Positions 36,430 through 48,420 of a DNA stretch of 64,000 nucleotides are shown one piece after another. This DNA comes from Todiramphus chloris collaris (Eukaryota > Chordata > Aves > Coraciiformes > Alcedinidae), in assembly GCA_025345505.1 (NCBI GenBank), contig JANVCC010000167.1, positions 544,187 to 608,186 of the forward strand. The letters are read 5' to 3'. Under the pieces are notes generated by a model. That model searched no databases, was not told where the DNA came from, and saw only the letters and a program-made list of their open reading frames with translations. How positions within the stretch are numbered: the first letter of the stretch is position 1; each line of letters opens with the position of its first letter. The position numbers were made by a program, and so were the translations under genes.

Positions 36430-37213
36430 CATAGAATCAGTAAGGTTGGAAAAGACCTACAAGGTCATCAAGTCCAGTCATCATCCCAGCACCACCATGA
36501 CCACTAAACCATGCCCCAGAGTGCCATGACTACACAGTTTTTTGAACCCCTCCAGGGATGGTGACTCCAGCCCCTCCCTGAGCAGCCTGTTCCAAAGCTT
36601 CACCACTCTCTCACTGTAGAAATTTTTCCTAATATGTATCCTGAACCTCCCCTGGTGCTGCTTGAGGCTGTTCCCTTTTGTCCTGTCCTTGGTTACTTGG
36701 GAGAAGAGCCTGACCCCACCTGGCTCCAACTTCCTGTCAGGGAGCTGTAGAGAGCAATAAGGTCTCCTTCCCCTCAGCCTCCTTTTCTCCAGACTAAACA
36801 ATCCCAGTTCCCACAGCCGTTCCTCATAAGGCTTGTTCTTCAGGTCCCTGATCAGCTTCTTTGCCCTTCTCTGAACTCACTCTAAAAACTGAACCCAGTG
36901 CTCAAGCTGTGGTCTCACCAGTGCCCAGTACAGGGGCACAATCACTTCCCTGGTCCTACTGGCCACACTATTCTTGATCCAGGCCAGCATGCCATTGGCC
37001 TTCTTGACTACCTTGTCACACTCATGTTCATCTGGGTGTCCACCAGAACCTCCAGGTTCTTTTCCACCAGGCAGCTTCCCAGACACTCCTCCCCAAGCCT
37101 GGAGCATTCCATGGGTTGGTTGTGATCCAAGTGCAGGACCTGACACTTGCTTTCTTAAACCTCAGCCCATTGATCCACGCTGTCCAGAGCCCTCTGCAGA
37201 GCCTCCTACCCTC
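36430..37213 (-). mobile_element. CR1 fragment (subfamily C), left arm of an inverted pair
   Basis: The complement carries the ORF2 C-terminal third: [40 protein letters not shown] and [18 protein letters not shown], with several shifts. It ends at GAGCCTCCTACCCTC, which pairs with the AGGGAGGCTCT start of the plus-strand copy at 37,496. Confidence 0.93.
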
Positions 37214-37495
37214 AAGCAGTACATTGATTTAGGTATCAGCCTAAACTCTTGACTACAGTAGGTCTGTGAGTTGCGATGGTGGTTTTCCTGATCTGCATGA
37301 GTGGTAGAATTTTCCTGGCATGCCACCAGGGAAGATTTTGCTTGTTGAAAAGCAATATGGGAAAAAAAATACCTGCTGATAGAGCATATATTTCCCTCTA
37401 GTTTTCTACAAGCACAGACCAGGTTGGAATAAACCACTTTATAAGAGCCCATTGCGCTGCCAGGTCGTGTGCTTAAGGTTCTGAGACATGTAGTA

Positions 37496-38398
37496 TTGTC
37501 TCTGAGGATAGGGAGGCTCTCCAGAGAGACTTGGATAGACTGGATCGCTGGGCCACTGCTAACAGTATGAGTTTCAACAAGGCCAAGTGCCAGGTCCTGC
37601 ACTTGGGCTGCAGCAACCCCATGCAAAGCTACAGCCTTGGGGAAGTGTGGCTGGAGATCTGTCTGGTGGAGAAGGATCTGGGCATTATAATAGTCAGGGA
37701 AATGAATATGAGCCAGTAGTGTGCCCAGGTGGCAAAGAAGGCCAAGGGCATCCTGGCCTGGATCAGAAATAGTGAAGCAGAAGTAGGGAGGTCATTGTCC
37801 CCCTCGCGTACTCATTGGCCTCACCTCGAGTACTGTGTCCAGTTTTGGGCACCTCAGTACAAGAGAGATCTTGAGGGGCTGGAGCGGGTGCAGAGGAGGC
37901 AACGTAGCTGGTCAAGGGACTGGAGAACAGATCATATGAGGACTGTTTGAAGGAGCTGGGCCTGTTTAGTTTGAGGAAGAGGAGGCTGAGGGGAGACCTC
38001 ATCATTCTCTACAACTACCTGAAAGGACATTGTAGAGAGGTTGGTGCTGGTCTCTTCTCTCAGGTAATTAGTGACAGACCCAGAGGGAACAGCCTGAAGC
38101 TGAAACAAGGTAGGTTTAGACTGGACACTAGGAAAAAATTCTTCATGGAAAGAGTGGTGAGATCGTGGAATGGGCTGCCCAGGGAGGTTGGGGAGATACT
38201 GGAATGGGCTGCCCAGGGAGGTTGGGGAGATACTGGAATGGGCTGCCCAGGGAGGTGGTTGAGTCACCGTCCCTGGGTGTGTTTAAACGTTGCTGAGATG
38301 TGGTGTTGGGGGAGATGGTCTAGGGGTGAACTTGTAGAGTAGGGCTAATGGTTGGACACGATGATCCCAAGGGGCTTTTCCAACCTGAGTGATTCTAT
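37496..38398 (+). mobile_element. CR1 fragment (subfamily B) with a 34-bp tandem repeat
   Basis: A plus-strand 5'-truncated copy encoding [40 protein letters not shown] and [17 protein letters not shown] in different frames. At 38,167-38,256 the 34-bp unit starting GGAATGGGCTGCCCAGGGAG occurs 2.7 times. It ends with GAGTGATTCTATC. Confidence 0.94.
38167..38256 (+). repeat. 34-bp tandem repeat inside CR1 ORF2
   Basis: Unit starts are at 38,167, 38,201 and 38,235. The first two copies are identical over 34 bp and the third is identical over 22 bp. The same unit is duplicated in the minus-strand CR1 at 25,838-25,892. Confidence 0.9.
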
Positions 38399-39287
38399 CT
38401 TCTGCCTTTTCTCTTTGTTGTATCATATGTTTGTGTATGTGTGTATAAATATATCTACTCTGTGTGTCCATATGTATGTATGGAAAGAGAGCAGAGAAGC
38501 TGGGGGTGAAACTGCACTCTATTCCATGCTGCACTGGGTGAGAAGGAGAAGGTCAGTGATGCAGGCCACCTTAGACCCAAGGGAGAACTCCTTTTACTAT
38601 TGAAGGTGGTGGTGACTGTAACATGCTGTGTAGGAAAAAAACCCAAAACATCTGGGTGTGTCTTGGGAGATCTTTCAGTGCTTCCAGGTGATTTTGGGCA
38701 TCCAGCTCAAAGCTGATGTGCAGTCATAGCTATTCTGGACTACCTCGGGAATAACTTGAAGTAATATCTTCCTCCCCATAATTGGAGGGCAAATTATATC
38801 ATATTGAGCTGTAAAGAAACTTCTCTCTGAACTGTGTAGGCATGAGAAAACTTCTGAAGCATGTCTGTAAGAAGATGATTGGAATATAAATAATGCTTAA
38901 TACTGACAGTCCATTCTTTGAAATCCTGTTTGGGGATATCAATAATTTGGAACCTGAAATAGGAATGTTCCTGTCTTCAGCCTACTTCACTGTCATCTTT
39001 GCTCACTTGAGCACTGTTTTTCCACATTGAGACTTGTGCAATGTGGGGGAAAAAGACTTGTTCTTAAAGAGTAGCTCAAATAGATTTTGTAATAAATAAT
39101 GTTGCCTTTGTCTTTGCCTGTCTGGCAAATGCTTGCCTGCAAAGAATTTGGAAATAGAAAAATTAATTTCTAAACATTGTTCTGTGGGAATTGATCACGA
39201 TACTTGTATGACATGATGAAATAAAAATAGTGGGGGTTTTGCTAGCTTCTGTATAATAATAGTGTGTATGTAAAAAGTGTTGACCTG
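38399..39287. other. unique DNA, presumed intron
   Basis: Short TG/TA-rich stretch at 38,428-38,480. Nothing else recognised. Confidence 0.55.
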
Positions 39288-40102
39288 GAGGGTAGGAGAC
39301 TCTGCAGAGGGCTCTGGACAGGCTGGATGGATGAGCCAGAGCCAGTTGTATGAGGTTCAACAAGGTCAAGTACTGGGTCATGTGCTTGTGCCACAACAAC
39401 CCCATTGGTGTGATGGTCCAGGCTTGGGGAAGAGTGGCTGGGAAGCTGCCTGGTAAGAAAGAACCTGGAAGTTCTGGTTGACACCCGGCTGAACACGAGC
39501 CAGCAGTGTGCCCAGGTGGCCAAGATAGGCCAATAGCATCCTGGCCTGGATCAGGAGTAGTGTGGCCAGCAGGAACAGAGAAGTTATTGTGGTTCTGTAC
39601 TTGGCATTGGTGAGGCTGCATCTCAAGTACTGGGTTGAGTTTTGGGTCCAGGAAGGACATTGAAGTGCTGGAGCAAGTTCAGAGAAGGGCAACAAAGCTG
39701 GTCAAGGGGGAACAAGTCTTATGAGAAGCAGGTGAGGGTACTGGGGTTGTTTAGCCTGGAGAATGTGAGACTCTACAACTCTCTACAACTACTTGAAGAG
39801 TTGTTGTGGTGAGATGGGGGTCGATCTCCTAAGTAACAAGTGACAGGACAAAAGAAAAGGCCTAAAGTTGCACCGGGGGATATTTAGGTTGTATATTAGG
39901 AAAAATTTCTTCACTGAAAGGGTTGTCAAGCACTGGACAGGCTGCCCAGGGAGGTAGGGGAGTCACTATCCCTGGAGGTGTTCAAAAACGTGTAGGTGTG
40001 GCACTCTGGGACATGGTTTAGCGGTCACTAGCATTGGGTTGAGAGTTGGACTTGGTCATCTTGAAGTTCTCTTTGAACCAAAACAATTGCATGATTCCAT
40101 TT
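39288..40102 (+). mobile_element. CR1 fragment (subfamily C)
   Basis: A plus-strand 5'-truncated copy starting at GGAGGGTAGGAGACTCTGCA and running through ORF2 C-terminal remnants (the GRFRL-type and RLPREV-type segments are decayed). It has many frameshifts and an internal CTCTACAACT duplication near 39,772-39,791. The tail is degenerate (GCATGATTCCATT). Confidence 0.9.
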
Positions 40103-40735
40103 ATGTATGGATATGTGAAAAAAAAAAAAAATAGAGGAAAATTAGCCATGTTTCTCCATGCATTCTCTGGAAAAGATGGGGGAAAAAAACCATGAATATT
40201 GCTTAGTTTTGTTTAGGTCTGACTTTGTTTTCAAGAAGAAATAGAGTTACATAATGAAGATTTCATGGCTGAGCTTCACTGTGCTGTCCTTTCTGTGGAG
40301 ATGTAAAAATGGACCAACTAGACCCATGTTAAGTTATTAACTGGCAAAAAAGTAAACAACAGTAAGCATTACTGAATAAAAAGAGCCTCTCTGGGTAGAG
40401 AAATGTTAAATGTTTCAGAATGTGACTTCTGGAATCCACATTCTCAGCATTTTCCTTTAGGAACTGAGATTTCAATCTTGCTGGGTTTGGTGCTTTTGCA
40501 GCCTGGAAAGGACTGGAGAGTTCTAGAAGGTTTTTGTCTACAATAAATCTCTGGGGTCAGCAGGATAACCACTCTAAGGTGGCATTCGTTAAGCTGATCC
40601 GTGGCTAACAGGTTTATTATGATCAACTTCCAAAATACTTTCACTGAATATAAACTGGAATGTTAACAGTTCAAATAAGCTGAGTGTACAAGTCTTAGGG
40701 TAGATCTAAAAAGTGAGATTAAGTCTTTTGGTAGT
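40103..40735. other. unique DNA, presumed intron
   Basis: An A run lies at about 40,119-40,131. No gene signal. Confidence 0.5.
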
Positions 40736-40803
40736 AGAATCATAGACTCATAGAGGGGTTGGAAGGGACCTCTGGAGATCAAGCCCAACCCCCCTGCCAG
40801 TAA
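40736..40803 (-). mobile_element. CR1 3' tail fragment (subfamily D)
   Basis: Complemented tail and UTR only: AGAATCATAGACTCATAGAG, then GGTTGGAAGGGACCTCTGGA. Confidence 0.85.
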
Positions 40804-41922
40804 AACTAATCACTGGAGTGAAAGCTTGCCTTTATTTTTTGGGGTTTTTTTTGCTTTTTGCTGCATTCATTCTGTTCTCCAAGCATCTACTGTTACTCTT
40901 TAACATCCAGAAACACTCGAGTCATCCTTTTTTGGCTTGTCCAAGGTGAACTGCTTCAAGACTGTGGCTGAAGGGAGCAGCCCTGTAGCTGTTGTTGATT
41001 TATTCTCTACTTGAAATAAGCATTTCATTTCAAGAGCTTCTGTAATATTTAACAAAAAGAAAACCAGATTTGCAAGAATAATTAAGTTTAAAAGGTTTGC
41101 TTCTTCCAGGAGTAATGAAGTTGCTAAATGGAGGAAGCAGAAGAGGAAAAAAGTGAAACTACTGCAGAAACTGGTAATATCTGCTGGCTGGTATACCTCA
41201 CAAAAACATCATAAATCTAGAACAAGGGTATCCAGTCTGCAGTAATTGGAAACCATCAGATGACTGGAACCCAGGTTGCAAATAGGTTGTACCTGTCTGA
41301 ATAGGGTGACATCCAGGAGGTAGGACATGTGTGAGTGAGCCCAGATGAGCCAGTTTTCAGCAATGGACAGCAGTAGCAAGCTTTTGGACCGGACTAGTCT
41401 TGACCCGTGGAAAGCTGTATATAAGCACTAGTGATGATCTTGGAGAAGAGGGAACCAGGCTGTTTTGATGGACCCTTGTTGTTGAAGACCTCCTCAGCCT
41501 TGCTTAATCTACCTTTAAGACTAAAAACCATCAACTAGCCGAGGGCCACTCTCATGGCACCAGACTCCTGGTACCATATATTTAATATTTGGTTAATATG
41601 TTTGATAAATGATTCATATTCAGCTGTTGGTTATACATAAAAAGAAAAAAGATAGTTTAGAGACTTGCCTGTGTCTTATCCCTTAGCAGGGTAAACTCTG
41701 TTTTGCTGTTGAGAGTGGTTGTGACAGGGACAAGATATATATAGATATCTCTCTCTCTCTCTATATATATATATCTATATATATCTATATTTAATACATA
41801 AAGCTGTAAAATCTTATAGTTTCCTTGTCTTGGCACCTGCAGTTCCATGTCCTTCTGTACATACATGATGTACTTAACATCTCTGTGAAGTGTAGGGGTT
41901 GAGAAACAGGGTCAAGCTGTGA
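40804..41922. other. unique DNA with CT/TA microsatellite
   Basis: A compound microsatellite of CT and TA units lies at about 41,728-41,792. No gene signal. Confidence 0.6.
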
Positions 41923-42172
41923 GTAATTCAAGCTCAAGCACGGGAAGTTCCACCTCAACATGAAGAAGAGCTTCTTGACTGTCAGAGTTGTAGAGCACTG
42001 GAACAGACTCCCCAGAGAGGCTGTGGAGTCTCCTTCACTGGAGAATTTCCAGACCTGTCTGGATGCATTTCTGAGTGATCTGCTCTAGTTTTGGTCCTGC
42101 TCTGGCAGGAGGGGTTGGACTCGATGCTCTTCAGAGGTCCCTTCCACCCCTACCATTCTGTGAGCCTGTGAA
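41923..42172 (+). mobile_element. CR1 3' end fragment (subfamily D)
   Basis: It starts at ATTCAAGCTCAAGCACGGGA and keeps the final ORF2 codons ([23 protein letters not shown]) and UTR, ending CATTCTGTGAGCCTGTGA. It is truncated at almost the same internal base as the copy at 53,042. Confidence 0.94.
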
Positions 42173-44284
42173 TTATTGAGAAGCTGAAAACATCTGCATT
42201 AGTTAAATTGGGCTCTTCTTGAATATGGCTGTCATTACTTTGCTTAGAAAAGGCAGGCAGAGAAAGAAAGATGTTAAGGGTACTGGCTTTGCAGGTTCAG
42301 CACAGGCCTGGCTTATTTTTGGTACTCCAAAAATTGCTTCTGCTGCTTAAACAGTTGTAGGAACAAACCCAAGAATCCGGTTTCCCCATTTGAGAAGCTG
42401 CACAGGGGAGTTATTTCTCCCTCGCTTTCTGTTTATGACTTGGGATTTTGCATTCACAGTGAAGCCAAGCCTGTTACAGCCTAGCAAACCAGTTAGACCC
42501 TGAAAAGTTCTGCTTTTTCCAGTTGTGCTACAAAAATAACAAGCAGTCCTTCTCTGGCCATTCCTAGAACAACTGTAGGCACCCAGCGTTGTGCGAGGAG
42601 ACCAAGCAAGGAATTCAGCTACAGTGCAGTGGCAACTCCTTCCTTGAAGATAACTAGCTGGTTGTAATCCTTCATGCCTGCAGCTTTGGATAAGCTTTTG
42701 TCCCCAGAGATTGGATGAGAAGCCTTGGGACACCGCTTTGAGATTGGGATTCCATCTGGGGACCTGCAGGGCAGATGTGCCAATGTGCCTAGACATCTGG
42801 GGTGCTTCCTGAACCAAGCAAAAGAAGATCTGTGAGAAAGTTCTGGTTTTGGTGAAGTGATCTGGGGCAGGTTTCAAGTGGCTATTTAAGGCAGATAGTC
42901 TGTTGAGCAGAGTTCTCAGCAAAGGTTTCGTCGCATAGCATCTGTTCTGTGATTTTTCTTTCTTCTATTTTTTTTTTTTTTTTTTTTTTTTTATGATAGG
43001 AAAGAAGCTAAAATTGCTTGGGAATTTGTTCCTGTTCCTTGCTGCATGCCTAGGGAGGAAAGTGAAGTGAAGCTTGATGACTTTAATAGGAATTTCATGG
43101 ATTGACATGCTTACTTTTCCAGTTAACATCTGAGCAGTTGAGTTTTTGCCTCATGTCTTCTTGCCCAATCCCTTCAATGCCAACTGAAAACAAAGGTTTT
43201 ATTATACACATTTGCTGGGTAACCACAGAAATTAAAGGCATGGCTTGTATTTGGCAGCAATTTCCACATGTTACTGCTGGCAGTTATGGTAACTCTTTCA
43301 ACCTGCTTTTATTTTTCATGCTTTTTTTTGGACAAAACCTCTGAACTTCTAATCTGATTTCCATGACTGTTTGGGGTTACTGAGAGCATTTCCTCAGAAA
43401 GCCAAGGAACCATTCAGAGGGTCTTGAAGATCTGTTACTTTAAAAATAGAGACAAAAGATATGTCCATCTTAAAACAACAAAGCTGCACAGATGAAGAAG
43501 TGGAGCAGCTTTGAACTTGTGATAACAACTTTTAATATTATAGCTATGTAAAAACTCAAAAGACAGCACAGCTTTTTCTGTGGTCCAGTTAAAAAAATGT
43601 TTGCCATTTAAACTTCTTAAAGTTGATATACTTTTTTATTGTTTTTTTTAAGAAAAGTGACTTTTAAAGAAGATGATATTGCAAGCACGCTATTATTATT
43701 GTTTGTGTAAATTTATTTATTGAATTTGTGCCCAGTGGTCCGGGGTACATGGCTTTGCTGCTGCCATTTATGCCTTTCTTTCCTTCAAGAGGCTTTCTGA
43801 GTAATTGCTTATGAGTTCTATTATTTTACAGGAATTTTAAGTACTTGGCTTGATTGCGGGAAGTAATTGAGAATAAAAAAAAAGTGTTCCTTTCCTCTAA
43901 CCCTTGGAGAAAAAGGTGAATGTGAAGGTGGTACCTGATCAGAAGTGCTGATATTAACATTATTATATTACAGTATTTTAAATTACTATTTTTAATACCT
44001 AGAGCATCATTCCTACCAGCACCACTTTGCAAAGTGTGAGCATCAGCTGTGACCGAGTGGATGGCTCAGTGCTTTGGTGGTATCTCCAAATGGCATACTG
44101 CTTGCAAATGAAGGAGCTCCCAAAAGCCATTTCTCTGTGCTGCGTGTCTGCTGGGGGTATGTTTACTAATCTAGGTAACACTTCCTATGTTAAGTATGTT
44201 GGATGCTGTGTAGAAGGTCAGGAAAAGCTGCTGTAATTATCTTGGGGAGAGCTCTTATTGTATTGTACAGAAACAACTTGGGAG
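42173..44284. other. unique DNA, presumed intron
   Basis: A T run lies at about 42,968-42,992. A 191-codon minus-strand open frame (42,347-42,922) is the longest outside repeats, but no domain is recognisable. No supported exon. Confidence 0.5.
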
Positions 44285-45405
44285 ATCACAGACTCACAGA
44301 GTGGTAGGGGTTGGAAGGCACCTCTGAAGATCATTGAGTCCAAACCCCTGCCAGAGCAGGACACAACTAGAGTAGATCACTCAGAAATGCATCCAGACAG
44401 GTCTGGAAAGTCTCCAGAGAAGGAGACTCCACAACCTCTCTGGGGAGTCTGTTCCAGTGCTCTATAACTCTTACAGTCAAGAAGTTCTTCCTCATGTTGC
44501 AGTGGAACTTCCTGTGCTTGAGCTTGAATCCATTGCCCCTAGTCCTGTCACAAGGCACAAGTGCAGAGAGGTTGTCCCTGACTTCTTGACACCCAGCCCT
44601 TCTGCACTTATGGACATTAATTAGATTCTCTCTGTCTTCTCCATTCCAGACTAAACAGCCCCAGGGCTCTCAGCCTTTCCTCACAAGAGAGATGTTCCAG
44701 CCCCTTCCATCATCCTCGTAGCCTCCCTTGGACTCTCTCCAGTAGATCTCTGTCTCTCTTAAACTGGGGAGCCCAGAACTGGACCCAATACTCCAGGTGA
44801 GTTCTCACTGGGGCAGAGCAGATGGGGAGGAGAATCTCCCTCAACTTGCTGGCCACACTCTTCTTGATGCCCCCCAGGAGACCATTGGCCTTCCTGGCCA
44901 CAAGGGCCCATTGCTGTCCCTTGGAGAACTTATTGTGTATCAGGACTCCAAGGTCCTTTTCCATGGATCTACTCCCTAGCAGATCACCTTCTAACCTGTA
45001 CTGGTGCATTTTATTGTTCTATAAAGTGAACAGGTTCTATAAAGCGAACACCTGTTCTCCAGGTGCAGGACTCTGCCCTTGCTCTTGTTGAACCTCATTG
45101 GGTTCCTCTCTGCCCAGCTCTCCAGTCTCCAAATCTTGCTGCATGGCCACACAGCCTTCAGGTGAATCAGCCACTCCTCCCAGCTTTGTGTCATCAGCAG
45201 ACTTGCTGAGCACACACTCTGTCCTGTCATCAAGGTTGCTGATAAAGATGTTAAACAGGGCTAGATCCAGCACTGATCCCTGGGGGACTCCACCAGTTCC
45301 AGGTCTCCAGCTGGACTCTGCACCACTGATCACAACTCTTTGGGCTCTATTGTGTAGCCAGCTTTTAATCCATTTCACTCTCCATTCTTCTATCCCACCA
45401 GACCT
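44285..45405 (-). mobile_element. CR1 fragment (subfamily D), reaches into the polymerase domain
   Basis: The complement encodes a region ending in [20 protein letters not shown] and [20 protein letters not shown] (motif B region; the usual LGP reads LDL), [10 protein letters not shown] (motif C as SADD) and the C-terminal part ([12 protein letters not shown]). Frameshifts separate the blocks. A 20-bp unit (GTTCTATAAAGTGAACAG-like) is tandemly duplicated at about 45,016-45,050. Confidence 0.94.
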
Positions 45406-46980
45406 TTACAAGCCTTTATTTTGCAGGTACAAAGGTGTTTACTTTTATGATTTTCTCCCTTGATGTTTTGCTTTGGGAGGAAAAGCACAAATGCTAGCTT
45501 CTGTCTTTCTCAGCTGCCGTCTTTACAACTCTCTAGGCTAAGTAAAACCTTCCTGACCTATTTCTTGGGTCAGGCCTGGGAGAAAATAGAAAACATTCCA
45601 AGCTGCTTTTTCATGATGTGGTCGTTCTGTTCCCAAGGTGGCACAAGGAGGAAATACCTGGGGGAGCCAAGTGCATGGAGACAGTTATCCCAATTCCAGA
45701 GAAATCAGCGGGTTGTGTACTGCTAGTTCTGACACTGTATAATCCCAGTATTTGTTGGAACCATTTGGCTTCCTTGTGGAAGCAGAGACTTGCTCACATG
45801 CAAGAACTGTGGAATCGGGCTTAAGTACAAAGCATCACCTGGTGATCTTGACAAAAAGCAGATGAGTTGCCCAAGCAACTCATCCACATCCAAGTTTATC
45901 CAAGAATTAAAGACTCCCAAGCAAGTGATCTACCAACAAAGACTTGCTAAGAGAAAGCAATATATGGAGAGCTTTATAAGTATCCCAGGAACCAGAGCTT
46001 TCAGTAGCGGAGGAGGTTTAACTCCCTGGTGTTGAAATCCATGTAGTTCACCCAATCTATATCTTCATTCTGTTCTCACTTCATTTAAGCCTGTGCAACT
46101 TTGAGCACAGCAGGAGAAATATTTGGCTGAAGTCTTCTAAATCCTACCGCAGGGAACGTAGTGTTGCCTTGGGATCGTGGGCAAAGCTTTTCCTGTTAGT
46201 TAACCTCAAGACAGGAAACTGTATTCTTTCAGAATGTATATTTAGAGCACAACCTTTTAAACTCCTCAATATTTTACAACAGGTAGTATTTTCAGACAGG
46301 CTGGACACCATCTGTCACACTCTGTTTGGATTTTACGGTTGTAGCAAAGTGAACTGACAGGGTAGAAATTTTCACAGAAGTCAGCTGGGAAGTAAATCAT
46401 GATTTTCAGGTAAAACTCTGAAATGCTGTCAGTGGAAGTTGTGTTCTCACACTGCATAAATGGGGAAAGTAATTAGTTGGGGGAGGGGTTGATATCTGTT
46501 TATTCATGTCCCGAACCAAGTTTACATTTTGGTTTGTGCTCTGTTGTGCTGGAATAATTTAGAATTGAATCCTCGATATGTGCCTTATATGTCTCTGTTA
46601 GGGAAAATCGAGCATGAAATCATTCTCTCTGGAAGAATTATTGGTTGCAGGAAGTGTCAGGTTTTAAAATTAAATAAGACTTGAGCAGTTTTTGGCTTTC
46701 CCTTCAGATGGTGATTTAATGACAATTGTTTCCCAGAGTAAGCCTTCAGTTGATGTGATTTTTATCTTTTTTTAATGTCACTAGGCTAATAACACGTGGT
46801 AAATTTATTCAAAATTAGTGCATCTTGGAGTACATTCATTTGCTAGAGTTTTACAGGAAGCAGACCGACCAGTGAAGGTGAGATTTCAACGACAGCATTG
46901 GTGTTGTGTGCTGAAAATGTTTTCTTCGTTATGTGCCAAATAAGTACTAAGATCTTTTTCACTAAAGGTGCAGTGATTGA
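45406..46980. other. unique DNA with a palindromic RFX-type site
   Basis: Mostly unremarkable, but see the perfect inverted repeat at 45,861-45,884. An 81-codon plus-strand frame at 45,790-46,035 covers it but is not bounded by splice sites. Confidence 0.5.
45861..45884 (+). promoter_or_regulatory. perfect hairpin palindrome containing an RFX X-box
   Basis: GATGAGTTGC is followed by CCAA and then its exact complement GCAACTCATC. The centre, GTTGCCCAAGCAAC at 45,866-45,879, fits the RFX X-box consensus (GTNRCC, 0-3 bases, RGYAAC) without mismatch. It could be an intronic enhancer site. Function is inferred from the motif only. Confidence 0.5.
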
Positions 46981-47062
46981 ATCACAGAATCATTCAGGTT
47001 GGAAAAGACCCTTGGAATCATCAAGTCCAGTCCTTAACCCTACTCTACAAAGTTGAACCCTT
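46981..47062 (-). mobile_element. CR1 3' tail fragment (subfamily B)
   Basis: Complemented tail ATCACAGAATCATTCAGG and UTR TCAAGTCCAGTCCTTAACCC; strongly 5'-truncated. Confidence 0.88.
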
Positions 47063-47130
47063 CAAATTTGTGTATTCATGTGTGTGCGCATCTCTCCTGG
47101 GTTAGCAATCATCTTGTAGCTGCTTGTCAG

Positions 47131-47404
47131 GTAGTGGTAGGACTGGAGGGAATGGATTAAAACTCGAGGTGGGTAGAGTCAGATAAGACATTAGAAAGAA
47201 TTTCTTCCCCATGAGGGTGGTAAGACACTGGAACAAGGTGCCCAGAGAGGTGGTGGAAGCCCCATCCTTGGAAGTGTTTCAGCCCAGGCTGGATGGGGCT
47301 GTGAGCAACCTGCTCTAGTGGGAGGTGTCCCTGCCCATGGCAGGGGGTTGGAACTGGATGGTCTTTAAGGTCCCTTCCAACCTAAACCATTCTATGATTC
47401 TATT
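47131..47404 (+). mobile_element. CR1 3' end fragment (subfamily A)
   Basis: It starts within ORF2 at GTAGTGGTAGGACTGGAGGG and retains the last about 60 codons with an RRNFFP-type block changed to RKNFFP, then the UTR with GGTCTTTAAGGTCCCTTCC and two ATTCTATG units. Confidence 0.95.
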
Positions 47405-47671
47405 CTTGATGTAAATCTGCTAAGATTTGGTTTAATCTATATAACATCTTGATTTGGAACTGTACAGGTGATGAATAATGGTCTTGCCTTGGCGAAAACA
47501 TTTGTTTCAGAAACTACTCCTTTCCTCTACCACATATAAAGCAGTTCTTCAGTTTCTAAAATAACACATTTCCATAAAATGGCATCATACTTTTCTGATT
47601 TTGCAGTTGTTTGTGTGATACATAAGCAGGTGATTGGTATAACTCCTTAAGTCAGTTACTGTTGGCCATGC

Positions 47672-47937
47672 AATCACAGAATGGTGGCGGTGGGAAGGGA
47701 CTTCTGGAGCAAATTGAGTTCAACCCCTCTGCCAGAGCAGGGTTACCCAGGGCAGCCCACACAGGAACAGATCCAGGGGGGTTGGAAAGTCTCCAGAGAA
47801 GGAGACTCCACAGCCTCTCTGGGCAGCCTCTTCCAGGCTCTGTCATTCTCACAGCAAAGAAGTTTCTCCTCCTGTTGAGGTGGAACTTCCTGTGTTTCAC
47901 CTTGCTGCCATTACCTCTGGTCCTATCACAGGGAAGT
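47672..47937 (-). mobile_element. CR1 3' end fragment (subfamily D)
   Basis: Minus strand. The complement encodes LKHRKFHLNRRRNFFAVRMT-like text and then the UTR. It faces the plus-strand copy at 48,152, giving a short inverted pair with a 214-bp spacer. Confidence 0.93.
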
Positions 47938-48151
47938 CTTTTTTTGAATTCTTCTGATTTATTCTTCTGATTGAATTATGCTGATTCAATGTCTCTTTCA
48001 CTTAAAACCTTCCTTGTGGAAAGATGAATCGAGTGAACTTGGATTGAAACTGGAGTGAACCAGAGTGGTGCCCTGCCCTGGGATGTTCTTGTCTGTCCTC
48101 AGTTAGCAGACTTCCTCCAGTTACACTTTGTAATTACAGCAGGTCTACATG

Positions 48152-48420
48152 TGATGTCCAGTGATAGGACATGGGGCAACAGGTGCAAGCTGGAACATAG
48201 GAGGCTCCATGTAAACGTGAGGAGGAACATCTTCACTGGGAGAGTGACAGAGCCTGGAAGAGTCTCCCCAGAGAGTTTGTGAAGTTTCCTTCTCTGGAGA
48301 CTTTCCAGCCCCCCTGGATCTGTTCCTGTGTGGGCTGCCCTGGGTGACCCTGCTCTGGCAGGGACTCCATGATCTCCAGAGGTCCCTTCCAGCCCCTCCC
48401 ATCCTGTGATTTTCTGACCT
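48152..48420 (+). mobile_element. CR1 3' end fragment (subfamily D)
   Basis: Plus strand, from GTGATGTCCAGTGATAGGAC through the ORF2 C-terminus (RRLHVNVRRNIFTGRVTEPG) to CATCCTGTGATTTTCTGA. It lacks the usual GGGGGTTG bases before GACTCCATGATC. Confidence 0.93.

Noticed and set aside
37162..37626. 154-codon minus-strand frame
   Set aside because: Crosses from one CR1 into another through the spacer; a chance product of two repeats.
45790..46035. 81-codon frame with a CxxC-like start
   Set aside because: Looked coding-like, but there are no splice sites at its ends, the CxxC is single and an opposite-strand frame overlaps it. The palindrome inside is the more solid observation.
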